A stretch of 64,000 bases of DNA from NCBI GenBank assembly GCA_002746535.1, contig NVWA01000080.1, positions 1 through 64,000 of the forward strand. Reading direction: 5' to 3'. Under the pieces are notes generated by a model. That model was not told the DNA's origin, made no database searches, and saw only the letters and a list, made by a program, of their open reading frames with translations. Both the position numbers and the translations under genes were made by a program. Positions 56,780 through 64,000 of this stretch are shown piece after piece; the stretch's first letter is position 1, and every line of letters begins with the position of its first letter. Origin of the DNA: Planctomycetota bacterium. GTDB lineage: Bacteria; Planctomycetota; GCA-2746535.

Positions 56780-57436
56780 TTATTGATAACCAAGATTTTG
56801 CACTTTGATTTTTTTGGCTAAGTTTTTGCCAATTGCTCCAATGATGGCCGATGAGATAGTATCATCTTGTAGATTGTTTTTCAAATTATTAATATCAAAA
56901 GATAATACTCTAGTTTTGTCTTGAGCTTTAACTGTTGCGCTTGCCTTTTCTCCAGATATATAATTCATTTCACATATGAAATCATGCTTGTTGATTTTTG
57001 CTACGATTTTATTATTAACGATGACTTGGCAGCTTCCGTTTTGAAGAATATACATTTTCTTAGGGGTGTCTCCTTCATTAATAATAATTTGATTTTGCTC
57101 GAATATTTCCCATTCTCCAAATTGTTTTAAAACTAAGAATTGCTTTGGCGATAAATAGGAAAATAACGATTGATGTATTTCTTTTTCTTCAATAGTAAGC
57201 TTTATTAAAAATGTATCTTTGAAAATAATAAAAAGGTGAAAAGAATTGATCGTAATGAAGGCACTTTCCCAGTTAATTTGAACACTACTAGTTTCGGTTG
57301 AGAGAGAGAGATTATAAATTATAATGAAAATAGAGCCAAAGATTGAAAGTATCCTCAAAAATAGAAAATTTCGCATTACAAAAGCCAAAGCCAGAAATGT
57401 ACAGGCAATGTTCATGTAGATATCGCTATTTGTCAT
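56780..57436 (-). CDS. Popeye-like membrane protein with cyclic-nucleotide-binding domain
   Basis: 218 residues. Three membrane segments (about 7-23, 27-44 and 56-74) are followed by a cyclic-nucleotide-binding beta-roll (about 95-205). That domain shows the usual order: FGEWEIFEQNQIIINEGD, KMYILQNGSCQVIVN, and SGEKASATVKAQDKTRVLSF. Three helices plus this domain, with NSFHLFIIFKD between them, recall Popeye-domain proteins known from animals, for which bacterial relatives exist. The canonical phosphate-binding-cassette arginine is not obvious, so ligand and affinity are open. No helix-turn-helix follows, so it is not a Crp-type regulator. Confidence 0.7.
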   Translation of the reverse strand: MTNSDIYMNIACTFLALAFVMRNFLFLRILSIFGSIFIIIYNLSLSTETSSVQINWESAFITINSFHLFIIFKDTFLIKLTIEEKEIHQSLFSYLSPKQFLVLKQFGEWEIFEQNQIIINEGDTPKKMYILQNGSCQVIVNNKIVAKINKHDFICEMNYISGEKASATVKAQDKTRVLSFDINNLKNNLQDDTISSAIIGAIGKNLAKKIKVQNLGYQ

Positions 57437-57595
57437 GCTTGAAATATATTTAAAAGATTGAATTTCGAGATGGTATATTTACTGTCCAATTATTAATATG
57501 CAAATCTATTTTTACTGAATTTATGCTCCGGTATAAGTTGCCAGTATTTTATTATTGCTTAGAATGCCAGCAATCAGATTAAAGGTGAGTGAAAA

Positions 57596-58504
57596 ATGGT
57601 TTCAATTAGATGTGAAAAATGCGATAAAAAGTATAAGTTTAAAGAGACAGCCATAGGCAAAAATTTTGATTGTAAGTGTGGCCATCAATTTGTTATAGAA
57701 GAAGTTGATGAGGAAATTATTGAAAATGATAATCCGCGACCAAGTAGAAAAAAAAATCGAAATAGTAGTGGTACAGGTAGAAAACCGCGTAAAAAACGAT
57801 CTCGTGATTCAGAGATGGATGAGGAGAATTCTGATGAATCTAGCGAACACCAACCAAAAAAGTCAAAAGAACTAGGACGAGAAATAGACCTTTCGAACAC
57901 AAAAATTTGTTCAAAATGTAAAGCTTTGGTTGATATTTCTTCAGTAGTTTGCCCCAAATGCCAATTCAATTTAATGGGACTTAAATATGATGAGCAACAT
58001 CGAAAAGAAATTACGAGAGATTCTACAAAAGTAATTTATAAATACGGTAAATTTCTATTGCCACTAATTTTATTTTTAATTGTTTATTTTTATGCTTTTC
58101 TTCAAAAAGATAAAATTACGGAATTAGAAGCCTTTGAAAAAGTTCTTTATGCTAAGATACAAAAAATAAAAGATATCGATTTAAAAGAAAAAGCAGCAGG
58201 ATCAAAGAAAAAAGACTTTATCTTTCATTTTGGTCCAAATGCAGCTTTGCCTCATTTTATTCCGGTAGCTAAAGATGGGAGTGATCCGATGTCTATTATG
58301 GGAAGTGGTTTTTTTTCGTTTAGAACTCCTGGGGTATGTTTGAGAATCGGGCATACAGCTAAGACTAAAGATGTTTTGACATATTATATAAAAGATCCCG
58401 AAACAGGAAAACCAAAAGAAATTAAAAAGAGTGAATATGAGTTTGTGCCTTATAATGCTTTAGCCTATTTCTTCTTTTATGATCCGTTTCATTTAAAACC
58501 CTGA
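57596..58504 (+). CDS. Membrane protein with two zinc ribbons, unknown function
   Basis: 302 residues, AAAGGTGAG ahead of the ATG. The first zinc ribbon is at the N-terminus (CEKCDKKYKF...CKCGHQF), of the MJ0042 type. A very basic, then acidic, low-complexity linker follows (about 45-95, KKNRNSSGTGRKPRKKRSRD). The second ribbon is CSKCKALVDISSVVCPKC (about 103-120). One membrane helix (about 152-170, FLLPLILFLIVYFYAF) separates these cytosolic parts from a C-terminal domain of about 130 residues that has no motif I know. This plan is common for uncharacterised proteins of PVC bacteria. Confidence 0.7.
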   Translation: MVSIRCEKCDKKYKFKETAIGKNFDCKCGHQFVIEEVDEEIIENDNPRPSRKKNRNSSGTGRKPRKKRSRDSEMDEENSDESSEHQPKKSKELGREIDLSNTKICSKCKALVDISSVVCPKCQFNLMGLKYDEQHRKEITRDSTKVIYKYGKFLLPLILFLIVYFYAFLQKDKITELEAFEKVLYAKIQKIKDIDLKEKAAGSKKKDFIFHFGPNAALPHFIPVAKDGSDPMSIMGSGFFSFRTPGVCLRIGHTAKTKDVLTYYIKDPETGKPKEIKKSEYEFVPYNALAYFFFYDPFHLKP

Positions 58505-58590
58505 TAGAGTTTTTATTTGATTTAAGGTATGTCTCCGTAGGTTTAAAAGTTCTGTTTTAAAATAATATTGTCTGGAGAGAAGGACTTCTT

Positions 58591-59427
58591 TTAGTCTTCA
58601 GGATTTAGTTCAGTAATTAATAGTTTCTGACCAACATAAATTTTATTTGAATTTAAATTATTTGTTTTCATGATTAATTTATAATATTTTGGGTCGTTAT
58701 ATATCTTTTTCGAAATCACAGCAATGGTGTCATTTTCTTTTACTGTGTAAATATATTTTGGTTTTTCGCTAGCTTTATAATCTACATCTTTGAAATTATT
58801 TGCTAAGACTGATGTGGGGGTTTCGTATGTTTTATCTTTATTTGAAAAAATATTAAATGTGTTAAAGGAAATTATTAAAAGGGCAATACCTGCTATGATT
58901 CCAATGGTTTTATTTTTACTATCACATTTCTTTTTCAGATAAAAAGTTTTTGTATTATATTCTTGAGCTTTCTGATTATAGGATCGTTGTAGATTTCGAT
59001 ATGATTGATCCATGCTCCTTATGTATTCATCTCTATTGATTAATGCTTTATTGAGTTCATCAATTTGAGATTTCATTTTATCTTGTAGGATGAAAGGAGC
59101 TTCTACTCTTAACTTCATTTTAGCTAAGTGATTAATTTTATCACGAATTCGTGAATTCTCTTTTTCTAGATTATTTCTTTCTCTTTGATCGTCGGAGATA
59201 GGTTCTAAGGTTGAAAAATTTTTTGGAAAAAAAGAAGATTCATGATCATCATTTGAATAGGATGATGTCTTTGTTTGTTGTAGTCTGATAATGGCACTTG
59301 GGGTTCTATCAAATTTTATAGATTCAGGGAATGTACTTGCTAGCTGATCTGCTGTTACGCGTATTTCTTTTATTTTTTGCTCACCTTCATGAGAATTGTT
59401 TACAGGATTTAAACTCTTTGGATCCAT
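58591..59427 (-). CDS. LysM-domain membrane protein
   Basis: 278 residues. The N-terminal 170 residues are charged and helical, with a coiled-coil stretch (about 80-165), and lie in the cytosol. One membrane helix (about 173-192, IGIIAGIALLIISFNTFNIF) leads to a C-terminal LysM domain (about 227-272): YTVKENDTIAVISKKIYNDP then KIYVGQKLLI. LysM binds peptidoglycan or related glycans, so the protein may link an inside complex to the wall. No ribosome binding site is seen. It is divergent from algH. Confidence 0.82.
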   Translation of the reverse strand: MDPKSLNPVNNSHEGEQKIKEIRVTADQLASTFPESIKFDRTPSAIIRLQQTKTSSYSNDDHESSFFPKNFSTLEPISDDQRERNNLEKENSRIRDKINHLAKMKLRVEAPFILQDKMKSQIDELNKALINRDEYIRSMDQSYRNLQRSYNQKAQEYNTKTFYLKKKCDSKNKTIGIIAGIALLIISFNTFNIFSNKDKTYETPTSVLANNFKDVDYKASEKPKYIYTVKENDTIAVISKKIYNDPKYYKLIMKTNNLNSNKIYVGQKLLITELNPED

Positions 59428-59537
59428 ATTGACAAAAAATTAAGTTAATTTTCGTATTGGCATCGTAAACATATTTTATGTTTTGTAAAATATAAAATTA
59501 TAAATACTATGAAAATTGCATAAATTTGGGAGAAAAT

Positions 59538-60089
59538 ATGTATTACAACGGTTGTTTTTTAATTTCAACCCCAGAAATGGAAGGTTCCGTATTTGACAGA
59601 AGTGTTGTCTTGATCTGTGAGCACAATGAAGAAGGTGCTACTGGTTTGATTATTAATAAAGAATCAAAAATTAAAGTGAATGAATTAGCCGATACTTTCC
59701 CCTGTACGCAGGATCTCAAAACTCATTTCATGGTTGGTGGACCTGTTGCTCAAGAAGAGGTATTGGTATTGCATGATATGAAATCAGCTACAGATAGACG
59801 ACTTGATATTTCAGATGATTTATTCATGACAACTAATCCGGCATTTTTAAATACTATTAGTGCTTCACAGTTGGAATATTGTTATCTACAGTTTTTTCTA
59901 GGATATTCCGGATGGTCAGCGGGTCAAATAGAATCAGAAATTGAAAGAGGTAGCTGGACCGTTTGCCCCCTGAATATGAATATCATACGAGAATCGCCCT
60001 TTGATAAAATGTGGAGTCAGTCTCTACATGACTTGGGCGGTGATTTTGCCTGTAAAGCATTTTTGCCAAAAGATCCCAATCGGAATTAA
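59538..60089 (+). CDS. AlgH/YqgE family protein (UPF0301)
   Basis: 183 residues. The ATG at 59538 is chosen because GGGAG precedes it by five bases; a TTG four codons upstream would overlap that site. Typical signatures are LISTPEMEGSVFDRSVVLICEHNEEGATGLIINK, VGGPVAQEEVLVLH, and FLGYSGWSAGQIESEIERGSW. The family is widespread and cytosolic. The name comes from an effect on alginate genes in Pseudomonas; the biochemical role is unknown. The gene stands alone. Confidence 0.92.
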   Translation: MYYNGCFLISTPEMEGSVFDRSVVLICEHNEEGATGLIINKESKIKVNELADTFPCTQDLKTHFMVGGPVAQEEVLVLHDMKSATDRRLDISDDLFMTTNPAFLNTISASQLEYCYLQFFLGYSGWSAGQIESEIERGSWTVCPLNMNIIRESPFDKMWSQSLHDLGGDFACKAFLPKDPNRN

Positions 60090-60483
60090 TTGAACTTTTT
60101 TTTTTTTTATTTTATAATTATAAAATTCATTCATTCTGATAATAGTGACCTAAATTAACTATTCTGGGATATTTTCGCTTTCTCTTTTTCTGCAATACTG
60201 ATGGAGATAAATCAATTCACCATTTAATAAAATAAGTTTGTCTTTTACGAAGTATTTTTTTATTTGTGGTCCTAGAAATATTTAGACAGCTAAATAAATG
60301 GAAAGTACATGTACTCTGATAAAACATCCCTTTGTTTAGTTTGTTCAAATCCCTAATGTTGCAGGAAATGCCCTTGAGTTTTCTAAAAAATGAAAGTATT
60401 GAATTAAGTTGAGATCCTAGATAGTACCTATTAATTTCTTACAATGATTGTTCAAAATTGAGTTGATCTATAGTGGAATATGA
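60090..60483. other. 394-base gap before the tandem kinase genes, with palindromes
   Basis: No coding frame. It contains a run of 13 T (60096-60108), a perfect 18-base palindrome ATTTTATAATTATAAAAT (60109-60126) and a perfect 12-base palindrome AGTACATGTACT (60304-60315). The latter is a candidate operator for the kinase genes. A weak GTGGA ribosome site lies just before 60484. Confidence 0.5.
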
Positions 60484-63400
60484 ATGGTTGAAAATGAATT
60501 CGTTTTAACCGAAAATTTACCAGATGAATTATACGGTTACAAAGTCACTAAATTTTTAGGTATGGGTGGCATGAGTCTAGTTTATCGAATTTTGGATGCT
60601 GGACAAAACCGAAATCTTGCTATTAAAATTCCGCGTGCAGCCGATAAAATGAGTATAGCTCAGAAGGAGCGATTTCTTTTAGAAGCGAGGTTAATGGGGC
60701 AGCTATTACATCCCGTGATTCCACCCATTTATGAAATTTCAGATACACCCGGTGAAATGTATTATACCATGAAACAAATTCGTGGTAGGGACCTTCGAAG
60801 TATTTTACGGGATATTAAAAATGGAAATAGGGAAGTTTCAGAACAATATCACCGACGGCATCTATTAAATATTTTTATCCAGGTTTGTCAGGCGGTTGCT
60901 TTTTGTCATACGCGTGGCGTAATTCATCGTGACATAAAACCAGAAAATATAATGGTCGGAGATTTTGGTGAAATTCAATTAATTGATTTTGGTATGGCGA
61001 AAGCCTTTGGTAAGAATTTATATACAGGTGAGACAAATGATGAAATACCTGAGGCCAATGATTCGGACAGCTTTTTTTTAGAAGAGAGCGAAACCGCTTC
61101 AGTTTTAACACAGGCCATGTTGAACGATGATTCTGATTATGAAAGTAGTGTTGGATTAGAAGAGCAAACAATTATTTCTCAAAGTTCTGTTAATCTTTCG
61201 AAAGCAGGCAAAACAATGGGAACACCTTTATACATGCCACCCGAGCAGGCGAAGGGTGAAATTGAAAAACACAATGAAACTTCAGATACTTATGCTCTAG
61301 GTGTTATTCTCTGGGAAATATTGCTTGGCGAGCAAATGCGAAAATCCAAAAGTTTAAAAAGTTGTTATAAAAAAGCACTAACTGGTAAACGACCAGATAT
61401 CTACAGTAAAAAAACGGGCAAACAATTAGAGCCTGATATTATCGATATATTAATTAAAGCTACAGCACCTGGACAGGAGTATCGCTATCAAATGGCTAGC
61501 GATTTAAGTACTCGATTGCAAGAATTTCTTGATGGTAAAAGAAAATGGCATTTTGCTTATAAAGTGAATTTCAGTAATCGAAAAGATACAGAATCAACAC
61601 CAGAAGGTTGGATATCACAAATGGGTCAATGGTCTATTCAGGATGGTGCTTTGACTTCATTAAATTCAGGAACTAATATTATTCATCTGGATAAAGGTTT
61701 TGAAGGAGATCTAAGAATCGAATTTACGGCAAGTCTTGCCGAAGGTAAAGGCGAAATTTCGCCCATTATGAAGGCACCAGAAAAACCTCTTCTAGATTTC
61801 AGGACAGATGGATACTGTCTAGAGTATGGAGCCGATGAGGGGCAACATAGCAAGTTATCACGAGATGAGCATGACATTGCTTATAATTCTAAACCTGTGT
61901 TTCCCACTAAAGAAACAAAAACTTTTAAAGCAGAGATGTTAAACGGAATTATTAGTTTAGAATGTAATGGTAAAGTGATATTGCGTTATAGAGATTTTTT
62001 TCCTTTGTCAGGTGATAGAATTGGATTTTATAGTTGGTATAAAGGTTTAAAAATCTATGAATTATCAGTGTATCTCTCAGGAACTCCTCGCGATACAAAT
62101 TATATTAACATTCCAGATGCTTTATATGCCGCAGGTGGTTATGAAGGTGCTTTAGCAGAATATATTAGAATTCAAGAATCATTCCCTGGTTCAGATCAGG
62201 CTGACGAAGCCTTGTACAAAGCTATTTTGTGTTTAATTGAATTGAAACAATATGAAAAGGCAAAAGAGTTAGCTGAAAAACTTAAGAGAACATTGATGTG
62301 CCCGATGGGCTACAGTGCTTTATCACGACTATATGAGCTAGAATTTGAAAGAACCGGTAAAGAAATTTTCATTAAAAATGAAAAAGAAGTTTTGCTAGAT
62401 GGTTTGGCAAATACTTCAAAATATCATTATGGTAAGAAGGATTTTTTACTTCGGTATCAATTAAGAGCAAAGCATTTCGCGGATATCAAAGAATATGAGG
62501 ATGCTACTGAATTATGGAAAATGTTATCAATTGCTAAATGGGTTGAATCTGATCATAGGGGTTCAGCTTTAGTTCAGTTGGCTCAGGTATATGAATATTC
62601 TGGGAAATTTGAAAAAGCGATTGAGGTGGCCGAAAGATTAATACCTGACATTAAATTTAATGTACACGGGCATCAAGTTTTTAAAATTGGAAAGCGTGTT
62701 GCTGACTTGTGTGGTTTTTATAAAAGAGCGCGGAAATTATGTCGTGAAAGACTAATTTCTCAAGAACATGATGTGACTAATGTTGGTCGTGAAATAGGTT
62801 TGTCTTATTATCGCGAAGGACAATTTTCTAAATCGATTGCTCATTTTAATAAGCTTATTGCTGTAAATGAAAATGATTTAGAGAATCTATTTTTAATAAT
62901 TAGAGATAAAATTTATTCCTTAATTGAAGAGGGCTCTTTTAAAAAAGCAGAAGTTTTTTTTGAAGAACAACTTGATATACATGGTCTTAATCTTCTAAGC
63001 GAAATTAACAGCTCACATTTCTTAGGTAAAATCAAACTTTTTTTAGGTGAGTTTGATGAGGCATTTGAAATCTATAATAAATCATACAATCAAGATAAAT
63101 CGATTGAGCTTGGACTCATTGTCGTAAATATGTTATTGCAAGTTGGTAAATTCAATGCGGCCAGTAATTATTTAAAGAAGATCAAAAATAATAATCAGAC
63201 GGATTTAAAAGGAAGGGAAGGTGTTGGATTTCATAATAACAAAGCCATGATGTATTACTTTCAAAATAAATATGCAGAAGCAGCTAAAATATTTCAGAAT
63301 AATATTAAAGAGTTTTCACATTTACCTCGTCAGTTGGGGTCTTGTTGGCTAGGTTTGATTCGAATAAAATACGAAAACAATGAAATTAAAGAAGCAATTG

Positions 63401-63825
63401 AATTATGTGAAGATGTATTGCAACAAAAATATACAGTTAAAAATGCTTATAACATTTTTATTCTTTATAAATTGCTGAATGAGTCTATTGGTGCGTCAGG
63501 TAACACGGAAATAAGGCAAATCAATGCGAATCATTATATTTCTTATCGTGAAAATTATCATAGTTATCTTTTAATAATTTGTTTAGAGGCGGATGCTCCC
63601 AATTGGAAAAAAGATGAGAGAGGCATTCTGTTAGATCCGGTTGAAGTATTAAGACGAATGGTGGATAGTCGTAAAGTAGATTTTCAAGGAATGATTGATT
63701 TAAAAGCAACTTATAATAATAAATGGTTGCCGTACGCCAGTGGTAAAAATAGGACCTTGACAACCTTAGAAGTTTATGAACATTATTGGAAACTTCAAGC
63801 CCTGAAAGATAACGGGAATTTATAA
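60484..63825 (+). CDS. Ser/Thr protein kinase with beta-sandwich domain and TPR repeats
   Basis: 1113 residues. The kinase domain covers about 17-350: glycine loop GMGGMS (26-31), Lys48 in LAIKIP, HRDIKPEN (148-155), DFG 168-170, and GTPLYMPPEQ (246-255). All catalytic residues are present, so it should be active. The stretch between DFG and GTP is about 75 residues instead of the usual 20-25, rich in Ser, Asp and Glu, and holds many possible autophosphorylation sites. Residues about 355-535 look like a concanavalin/DUF1080-type beta-sandwich (WSIQDGALTS, GDRIGFYSWYKGLKIYELSV). The rest (about 545-1030) is TPR-like. There is no membrane helix. The stop overlaps the start of a second kinase of the same type by one base (TAATG). 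Confidence 0.9.
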   Translation: MVENEFVLTENLPDELYGYKVTKFLGMGGMSLVYRILDAGQNRNLAIKIPRAADKMSIAQKERFLLEARLMGQLLHPVIPPIYEISDTPGEMYYTMKQIRGRDLRSILRDIKNGNREVSEQYHRRHLLNIFIQVCQAVAFCHTRGVIHRDIKPENIMVGDFGEIQLIDFGMAKAFGKNLYTGETNDEIPEANDSDSFFLEESETASVLTQAMLNDDSDYESSVGLEEQTIISQSSVNLSKAGKTMGTPLYMPPEQAKGEIEKHNETSDTYALGVILWEILLGEQMRKSKSLKSCYKKALTGKRPDIYSKKTGKQLEPDIIDILIKATAPGQEYRYQMASDLSTRLQEFLDGKRKWHFAYKVNFSNRKDTESTPEGWISQMGQWSIQDGALTSLNSGTNIIHLDKGFEGDLRIEFTASLAEGKGEISPIMKAPEKPLLDFRTDGYCLEYGADEGQHSKLSRDEHDIAYNSKPVFPTKETKTFKAEMLNGIISLECNGKVILRYRDFFPLSGDRIGFYSWYKGLKIYELSVYLSGTPRDTNYINIPDALYAAGGYEGALAEYIRIQESFPGSDQADEALYKAILCLIELKQYEKAKELAEKLKRTLMCPMGYSALSRLYELEFERTGKEIFIKNEKEVLLDGLANTSKYHYGKKDFLLRYQLRAKHFADIKEYEDATELWKMLSIAKWVESDHRGSALVQLAQVYEYSGKFEKAIEVAERLIPDIKFNVHGHQVFKIGKRVADLCGFYKRARKLCRERLISQEHDVTNVGREIGLSYYREGQFSKSIAHFNKLIAVNENDLENLFLIIRDKIYSLIEEGSFKKAEVFFEEQLDIHGLNLLSEINSSHFLGKIKLFLGEFDEAFEIYNKSYNQDKSIELGLIVVNMLLQVGKFNAASNYLKKIKNNNQTDLKGREGVGFHNNKAMMYYFQNKYAEAAKIFQNNIKEFSHLPRQLGSCWLGLIRIKYENNEIKEAIELCEDVLQQKYTVKNAYNIFILYKLLNESIGASGNTEIRQINANHYISYRENYHSYLLIICLEADAPNWKKDERGILLDPVEVLRRMVDSRKVDFQGMIDLKATYNNKWLPYASGKNRTLTTLEVYEHYWKLQALKDNGNL

Positions 63826-64000
63826 TGTCATCGAATAAAAAAGAGTTTGTTGAACCAATGCCTTCAGAATTATTTGGTTATAAAGTAACCAAATTTTTAG
63901 GTGCTGGAGGTATGAGCCTAGTCTACCGTGTAAAAGATCAGGGGCAAAATCGTAATCTTGCCATTAAAATCCCTAAAGTAGAAAGCGAATTAACTGAAAA
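63825..64000 (+). CDS. Second Ser/Thr kinase of the same family, 3' end outside window
   Basis: 58 residues visible. The ATG at 63825 shares one base with the previous stop. The sequence runs MSSNKKEFVEPMPSELFGYK, then VTKFLGAGGMSLVYRVKD and NRNLAIKIPK: glycine loop and catalytic lysine of a Ser/Thr kinase, nearly identical in this part to residues 17-50 of the upstream kinase. It is a tandem paralogue translated in coupling with it. The remainder lies beyond the window. Confidence 0.88.
   Translation, partial: MSSNKKEFVEPMPSELFGYKVTKFLGAGGMSLVYRVKDQGQNRNLAIKIPKVESELTE

Noticed and set aside
59429-59457. TTGACA upstream of algH as a promoter
   Set aside because: The hexamer at the expected -10 position (TCGTAT) matches poorly.

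Overview
The window is AT-rich chromosomal DNA from a Gram-negative bacterium. It carries core genes (ispH, eno, radA, tatC, tRNA-Cys) among many large, surface-directed or signalling proteins. Three things recall the PVC group (Planctomycetota, Verrucomicrobiota, Lentisphaerota): terpene-cyclase-fold proteins behind a TonB-like anchor, Ser/Thr kinases fused to a beta-sandwich and TPR repeats, and the mix of ceramidase-like, AraC and Gfo/Idh/MocA genes. A Lentisphaerota-like host is my best guess. It is an inference from gene content; no rRNA gene is present to test it.

Layout. 1-4.4 kb: three tandem paralogues with one N-terminal membrane helix, an acidic/proline-rich spacer and a C-terminal alpha/alpha-barrel with QW-like repeats; the first is cut by the window edge. 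4.4-12 kb: ispH and eno, divergent; then a lipoprotein hydrolase, a secreted EEP-family enzyme overlapping a ceramidase-like lipoprotein, and a conserved cytosolic protein of unknown role. 12-16.5 kb: a putative glycoside hydrolase, an AraC regulator and a divergent Gfo/Idh/MocA oxidoreductase. 16.9-29.4 kb: a 2915-residue lipoprotein of Ig-like, cadherin-like and beta-helix modules, then a 1183-residue exported repeat protein.

29.7-36 kb is a tightly packed signalling operon: four FHA domains fused to a kinase domain that has lost its catalytic residues, a soluble histidine kinase, an NtrC-type sigma-54 activator, a small membrane protein and a GGDEF protein. 36-40.2 kb is an RNA-repair locus: rtcB and rtcA, with divergent rtcR. 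A well-spaced sigma-54 -24/-12 element sits just before rtcB and a hairpin lies between rtcB and rtcA. 40.3-46.2 kb: a second AraC / Gfo-Idh-MocA divergent pair, then a multidomain hybrid histidine kinase overlapping a receiver-HD-GYP protein. Together with the GGDEF protein this puts both synthesis and breakdown of c-di-GMP in the window.

46.3-54.3 kb: arsC-like, tatC, tatA/B-like, a structured non-coding element, radA, a 1303-residue anchored protein of CNA-B-like repeats, a DUF1287-like protein and tRNA-Cys. 54.7-64 kb: a hook gene (flgE) with no other flagellar gene near it, a Popeye-like cyclic-nucleotide-binding membrane protein, a zinc-ribbon membrane protein, a LysM protein, algH (yqgE), and two tandem Ser/Thr kinases, the second cut by the window end.

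The most promising uncharacterised systems are the FHA-pseudokinase / histidine kinase / NtrC / GGDEF operon and the tandem TonB-anchored terpene-cyclase-fold array. I saw no CRISPR array, insertion sequence, prophage or rRNA operon.
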